Origin: Affinirhizobium straminoryzae
Lineage (GTDB): Bacteria > Pseudomonadota > Alphaproteobacteria > Rhizobiales > Rhizobiaceae
Assembly (NCBI RefSeq): GCF_007004135.1
Contig: NZ_VJMG01000015.1
Coordinates: forward strand, 49,093 to 113,092
DNA: 64,000 nt
Direction: 5' to 3'
Part shown: positions 61,225 to 64,000 of the stretch, piece by piece
Layout of the letters: every line of letters starts with the position of its first letter
Position numbering within the stretch: position 1 is the first letter of the stretch
Position numbers and translations under genes: made by a program
Notes under the pieces: model-generated
What the model was told of the DNA's origin: nothing
Database searches by the model: none
Seen by the model: the letters and a program-made list of their open reading frames with translations, nothing else

Positions 61225-62270
61225 CGGCGGATCCTGTACTGGGTGAAGAAGACCGCGACCAGCATGGTCAGCAGCGACAGCGCCACGATGACATCGGCAA
61301 TATAGCTCGGGATTCCCATGGCGCGGCTCATGCCATCGGCGCCCACGAACATGGTGGCGGTGAAGAGGCCCGTGAGCACCACGCCAAGCGGGTTGAGATT
61401 GGCAAGCATGGCCACCACAATGCCGGAATAGCCATAGCCCGGTGAAAGATCGGTGGTGACATAGCCTTTCACGCCCATGACTTCCACGGCACCGGCAAGC
61501 CCCGCAAGCCCCCCGGAGATGCAGGCAACAATGACCAGCGTGCGGCCCAGCGGCACGCCGGCAAATACTGCGCCCGTCGGGTTGAGACCCGCTGCCCTTG
61601 CCCGCATGCCAAACACCGTGCGCGACTGCACGAAGGCCAGCACCAGCGCCAGCACAATGGCGATGACCAGCCCGAGGTTAAGACGCGAGCGCGCCAGCAG
61701 CTTCGGCAGCATCGCCGCATCGGCAACCGATTGCGACTGCGGCCAGCCGAAGGCGGTCGGATCCTTCAACACGGTGTCGATGAGCATGGACACGAAGAGG
61801 ACCGCGACGAAATTCAAAAGCAGCGTCGTCACCACCTCATCCACGGAGAAGCGCAGGCGCAGCCACAGAGGCACCAGCAGCAGCACCATGCCCGCCAGCG
61901 CCCCGAGAATGAGAAGAGCCGGAATCTGCAAGGCGGATGGCCAGGAGCCAATGAGGTGGGAACTTGCCCAGGCGACCATGATGGCGCCGAGATAAAGCTG
62001 CCCCTCGCCGCCGATGTTCCACAGACGCGCGCGGAAGGCGACCGCGGCGGCAAGGCCGGTCAGGATCAGCGGCGTGGCCCGTGTCAGGGTTTCCGTGGTG
62101 GAAAGGCGCGAGCCATAGGCGCCTTTCAGGATGCGCCAGTAGGCTTCGAGCGCCGGCGCGCCGGCAATGGCAATCAGGATGCCGGCAATCGCGAGCGCTG
62201 CCGCAACCGCGATCAGCGGCGTGGCGACGACCAGGGCCACCGGTCTGTGTTCGCGCCGTTCAAACCGCAT
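61221..62270 (-). CDS. Nucleoside-type (BMP family) ABC transporter permease, first
   Basis: The 349-residue permease has the NupP-type signature FRARLWNIGGEGQLYLGAIM, FSVDEVVTTLLLNFVAVL and RAAGLNPTGAVFAGVPLGR. It forms the channel with the next permease. Its start overlaps the ATPase stop by 11 bases. Confidence 0.9.
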   Translation of the reverse strand: MRFERREHRPVALVVATPLIAVAAALAIAGILIAIAGAPALEAYWRILKGAYGSRLSTTETLTRATPLILTGLAAAVAFRARLWNIGGEGQLYLGAIMVAWASSHLIGSWPSALQIPALLILGALAGMVLLLVPLWLRLRFSVDEVVTTLLLNFVAVLFVSMLIDTVLKDPTAFGWPQSQSVADAAMLPKLLARSRLNLGLVIAIVLALVLAFVQSRTVFGMRARAAGLNPTGAVFAGVPLGRTLVIVACISGGLAGLAGAVEVMGVKGYVTTDLSPGYGYSGIVVAMLANLNPLGVVLTGLFTATMFVGADGMSRAMGIPSYIADVIVALSLLTMLVAVFFTQYRIRR

Positions 62271-63798
62271 GGGTCCCCTCTTCCTGCCGTGCTTCGCTGC
62301 CCGGCCATTCGCCTGATATCATCAGGCCAAGGCGGCGGGCCGACGCCTCTTCCGCCGCAATGGGCGGCGAAAGCCGGCCGCCGACAATCGCCTGAATGCG
62401 ATCGGCAAGCGCCATCACCTCGTCCAGATCCTCGGAAATCAGAAGCACGGCCGTTCCCTGCCGGCGCGCTTCGAGAATGCGCTCATGCACGGCCGCCACC
62501 GCGCCTTCGTCCAGCCCGCGTGCCGGCTGTGCGGCAAGCAGGATTCGCGGCCGCTCGATCAGATTGCGGCCGAGGATGAGCTTCTGCATGTTGCCGCCGG
62601 AGAGCAGGCGCGTGCGGCTGCCGGGGGTTCCGCCGCGCACATCGAAGGCATCGATGATCTTCTGCGCAAAGGCCATGCCCCGTCTGCGATCAACCAGACC
62701 GTGACGGGAGAAGGCGCCAAGGCGCTCCAGAACCGCGTTTTCCCAGATCGCCATCTCGCCGATGGCGCCCTCCCTGTTGCGATCCTCCGGAACGCGCCCG
62801 ATGCCGGCGGAGACCACATCGGCGACCGACAGGCTTTCGACCGGCTTGCCATAGAGCAGCAGGTCTCCGCTCGATCTGACAGCGGTGCCGGAGAGAAGCT
62901 GCGCGAGCACGGCCTGGCCATTGCCGGAAACGCCGATGATGCCGAGAATTTCGCCGGCCCGCAGGCGAAAATCCACCGCCTTCAGGCGATCGACGCCGCC
63001 GCTGCGCACCGTCACGGCCGCCGCTTCCAGCACAATGTCTCCGGGTGTCGAGGCATCGCGCACCGGGCGCTCGACCGTGCGCCCGACCATCAGTTCAGCG
63101 AGTTCGGCCTTGCTGGTTTCGGCAGCCTTGCGCTCGGCCACGTGGCGACCGCCGCGCAGCACGACCACGCGATCTGCGGTGGACATGACCTCATCCAGCT
63201 TGTGCGAAATGAAGATCAGCGAAAGCCCCTGGCGCGCCATGTCCTTCAGCGTGGCAAACAGATGTTCGGCCTCGATCTGTGTCAGGACGGCGGTCGGCTC
63301 ATCAAGGACGAGGATACGCGCCTCGTTGTAGAGCGCCTTGAGAATTTCCACGCGCTGCTGCTCGCCGACCGAGAGGTCGCCAAGCCGCGCATCGGGATCG
63401 ACCTTCAGACCGAAACGCTGCGAGATGGAGAGAAGCCTTGCGCGGGCCTCCGCGCGCTTGAGGCTGAGCGACCAGAGGCTTTCGGTGCCGGTCGTGACGT
63501 TTTCCAGAACCGTGAGATTGGGCGCGAGCGCAAAATGCTGATGCACCATGCCGATGCCGGCGCGGATGGCCGCACGCGGCTTGCCCGGCGGCAAGGCTTC
63601 GCCATCCACCAGCACGCGACCGGTATCGGGCACATAATGACCGAAGAGAATGCTCATCAGCGTCGTCTTGCCGGCGCCGTTTTCACCGAGCAGTGCCACG
63701 ATCTCGCCCTTTGCCAGCGACAGCGAGATATTGTCGTTGGCAAGCGTCGTACCGAAGCGCTTGCTGACGCCCTCGATCTGAAGAACCGGTATGCTCAT
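62260..63798 (-). CDS. Nucleoside-type (BMP family) ABC transporter ATPase, tandem domains
   Basis: The 512-residue protein has a full first module (Walker A GENGAGKTT near residue 38, signature LSVGEQQRVEI, Walker B LVLDEPTAVL). The second module has the degenerate Walker A GVSGNGQAVL and signature LLSGGNMQKLIL. This is typical of NupA/YufO-type ATPases. The start at 63798 (ATG) overlaps the amidase stop as ATGA. The binding protein of the system is not in the window and probably lies beyond 64000. Confidence 0.9.
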   Translation of the reverse strand: MSIPVLQIEGVSKRFGTTLANDNISLSLAKGEIVALLGENGAGKTTLMSILFGHYVPDTGRVLVDGEALPPGKPRAAIRAGIGMVHQHFALAPNLTVLENVTTGTESLWSLSLKRAEARARLLSISQRFGLKVDPDARLGDLSVGEQQRVEILKALYNEARILVLDEPTAVLTQIEAEHLFATLKDMARQGLSLIFISHKLDEVMSTADRVVVLRGGRHVAERKAAETSKAELAELMVGRTVERPVRDASTPGDIVLEAAAVTVRSGGVDRLKAVDFRLRAGEILGIIGVSGNGQAVLAQLLSGTAVRSSGDLLLYGKPVESLSVADVVSAGIGRVPEDRNREGAIGEMAIWENAVLERLGAFSRHGLVDRRRGMAFAQKIIDAFDVRGGTPGSRTRLLSGGNMQKLILGRNLIERPRILLAAQPARGLDEGAVAAVHERILEARRQGTAVLLISEDLDEVMALADRIQAIVGGRLSPPIAAEEASARRLGLMISGEWPGSEARQEEGTHAV

Positions 63799-63949
63799 GC
63801 GGGCCATCCTGCAATCGGGAAACGATGCTGCCAGCGGCCATCCTGCTCCAGTTCGGCAGCCAGCCGCAACAGCAGAGCTTCTGCCCCCATAGGTGCCATC
63901 AGTTGTACCGGTAGCGGCAAACCCGCTGCATCCGCACCAAAGGGCAGCG
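63795..63949 (-). pseudogene. Amidase, C-terminal fragment only, interrupted at the window edge
   Basis: In one frame the minus strand reads LPFGADAAGLPLPVQLMAPM, then GAEALLLRLAAELEQDGRWQ and the end FPIAGWPA. This is the conserved C-terminus of amidase-signature enzymes, about 50 residues. Upstream of 63949 the frame loses similarity and meets a TGA at 63978-63980. The expected preceding residues LANASGFPALT are instead encoded on the opposite strand at 63950-63980. The gene is thus broken by the inversion or fold-back described for the right edge. The stop overlaps the ATPase start. Confidence 0.7.
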
Positions 63950-64000
63950 CTTGCCAATGCCTCCGGCTTTCCGGCGCTCACGCTGCCCTTTGGTGCGGAT
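63930..64000. repeat. Perfect 20-bp inverted repeat flanking a flipped 31-bp coding segment
   Basis: ATCCGCACCAAAGGGCAGCG (63930-63949) is the exact reverse complement of 63981-64000. The 31 bases between them read LANASGFPALT on the plus strand, followed in frame by LPFGAD from the second arm. This is the amidase segment that should precede AAGLPLPVQLMAP on the minus strand. The repeat reaches the last base of the window, so it may extend further. Confidence 0.95.

Noticed and set aside
1..64000. tRNA or rRNA genes, CRISPR arrays, insertion sequences or prophage genes
   Set aside because: Reading both strands, I found no cloverleaf, repeat array, transposase, integrase or phage gene. The 20-bp repeat at the right edge lacks any transposase and encloses only 31 bases.

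Overview
The window reads as chromosome or megaplasmid DNA of an alphaproteobacterium, most likely a member of the Rhizobiaceae. Evidence for this is the high GC by eye, dense GC-rich codon use, AGGAGG-type ribosome sites, and the number of ABC uptake systems each paired with its own regulator and catabolic enzymes. I see no rRNA, tRNA, CRISPR array, insertion sequence or phage gene. About 57 protein genes fill nearly all of the 64 kb. Only three gaps exceed 300 bases.

Layout. 1-4219: end of a pyruvate oxidase (poxB), a FUSC-type membrane protein, a small exported protein, and a thioredoxin-reductase-like flavoprotein with a cyclic-nucleotide-binding domain but no CxxC. 4377-9912: a flavin monooxygenase, a GntR regulator divergent from a sugar-type SDR, and an autotransporter-like outer-membrane protein. 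10053-15098: an alcohol dehydrogenase plus flavin monooxygenase operon with a consensus sigma-54 promoter, preceded by the gene for an AcoR-like sigma-54 activator. 15305-16144: a MipA/OmpV protein. 16128-24948: a two-component system followed by eight tightly coupled genes (phosphatase, aminotransferase, arginase-like enzyme, half-size SMR transporter, fatty-acid desaturase, Cys-type hydrolase, FemAB/GNAT-like transferase, second half-size SMR transporter). This last block is the best candidate for an undescribed pathway, possibly making and exporting an acylated amine or aminolipid.

25134-34417: a rare-ketose uptake and catabolism operon (ribose-type ABC transporter, two epimerase-like TIM barrels, an FrcK-like kinase, an SDR) under a divergent LacI regulator with two tandem operators 22 bp apart. 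34490-39520: two cytosine-deaminase-like amidohydrolases around a gamma-glutamyltransferase, with a divergent GntR regulator. 39679-58918: a large amino-compound catabolic region. It has an amine or D-amino-acid oxidase divergent from an Lrp regulator, a dipeptide-type ABC transporter, two dehalogenase-type HAD proteins, a class III aminotransferase, a PuuB-like oxidase, two aldehyde dehydrogenases, a tartrate-dehydrogenase-like enzyme, a cupin, a GhrA-like reductase, and two paralogous two-part GNAT acetyltransferases. 58970-63949: a nucleobase deaminase, a nucleoside-type (BMP family) ABC transporter, and the C-terminal end of an amidase.

The right edge is structurally odd. A perfect 20-bp inverted repeat (63930-63949 and 63981-64000) encloses 31 bases that encode the expected next part of the amidase, but on the opposite strand. 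This is either a small inversion or a fold-back assembly artefact, and should be checked first by anyone extending the region.
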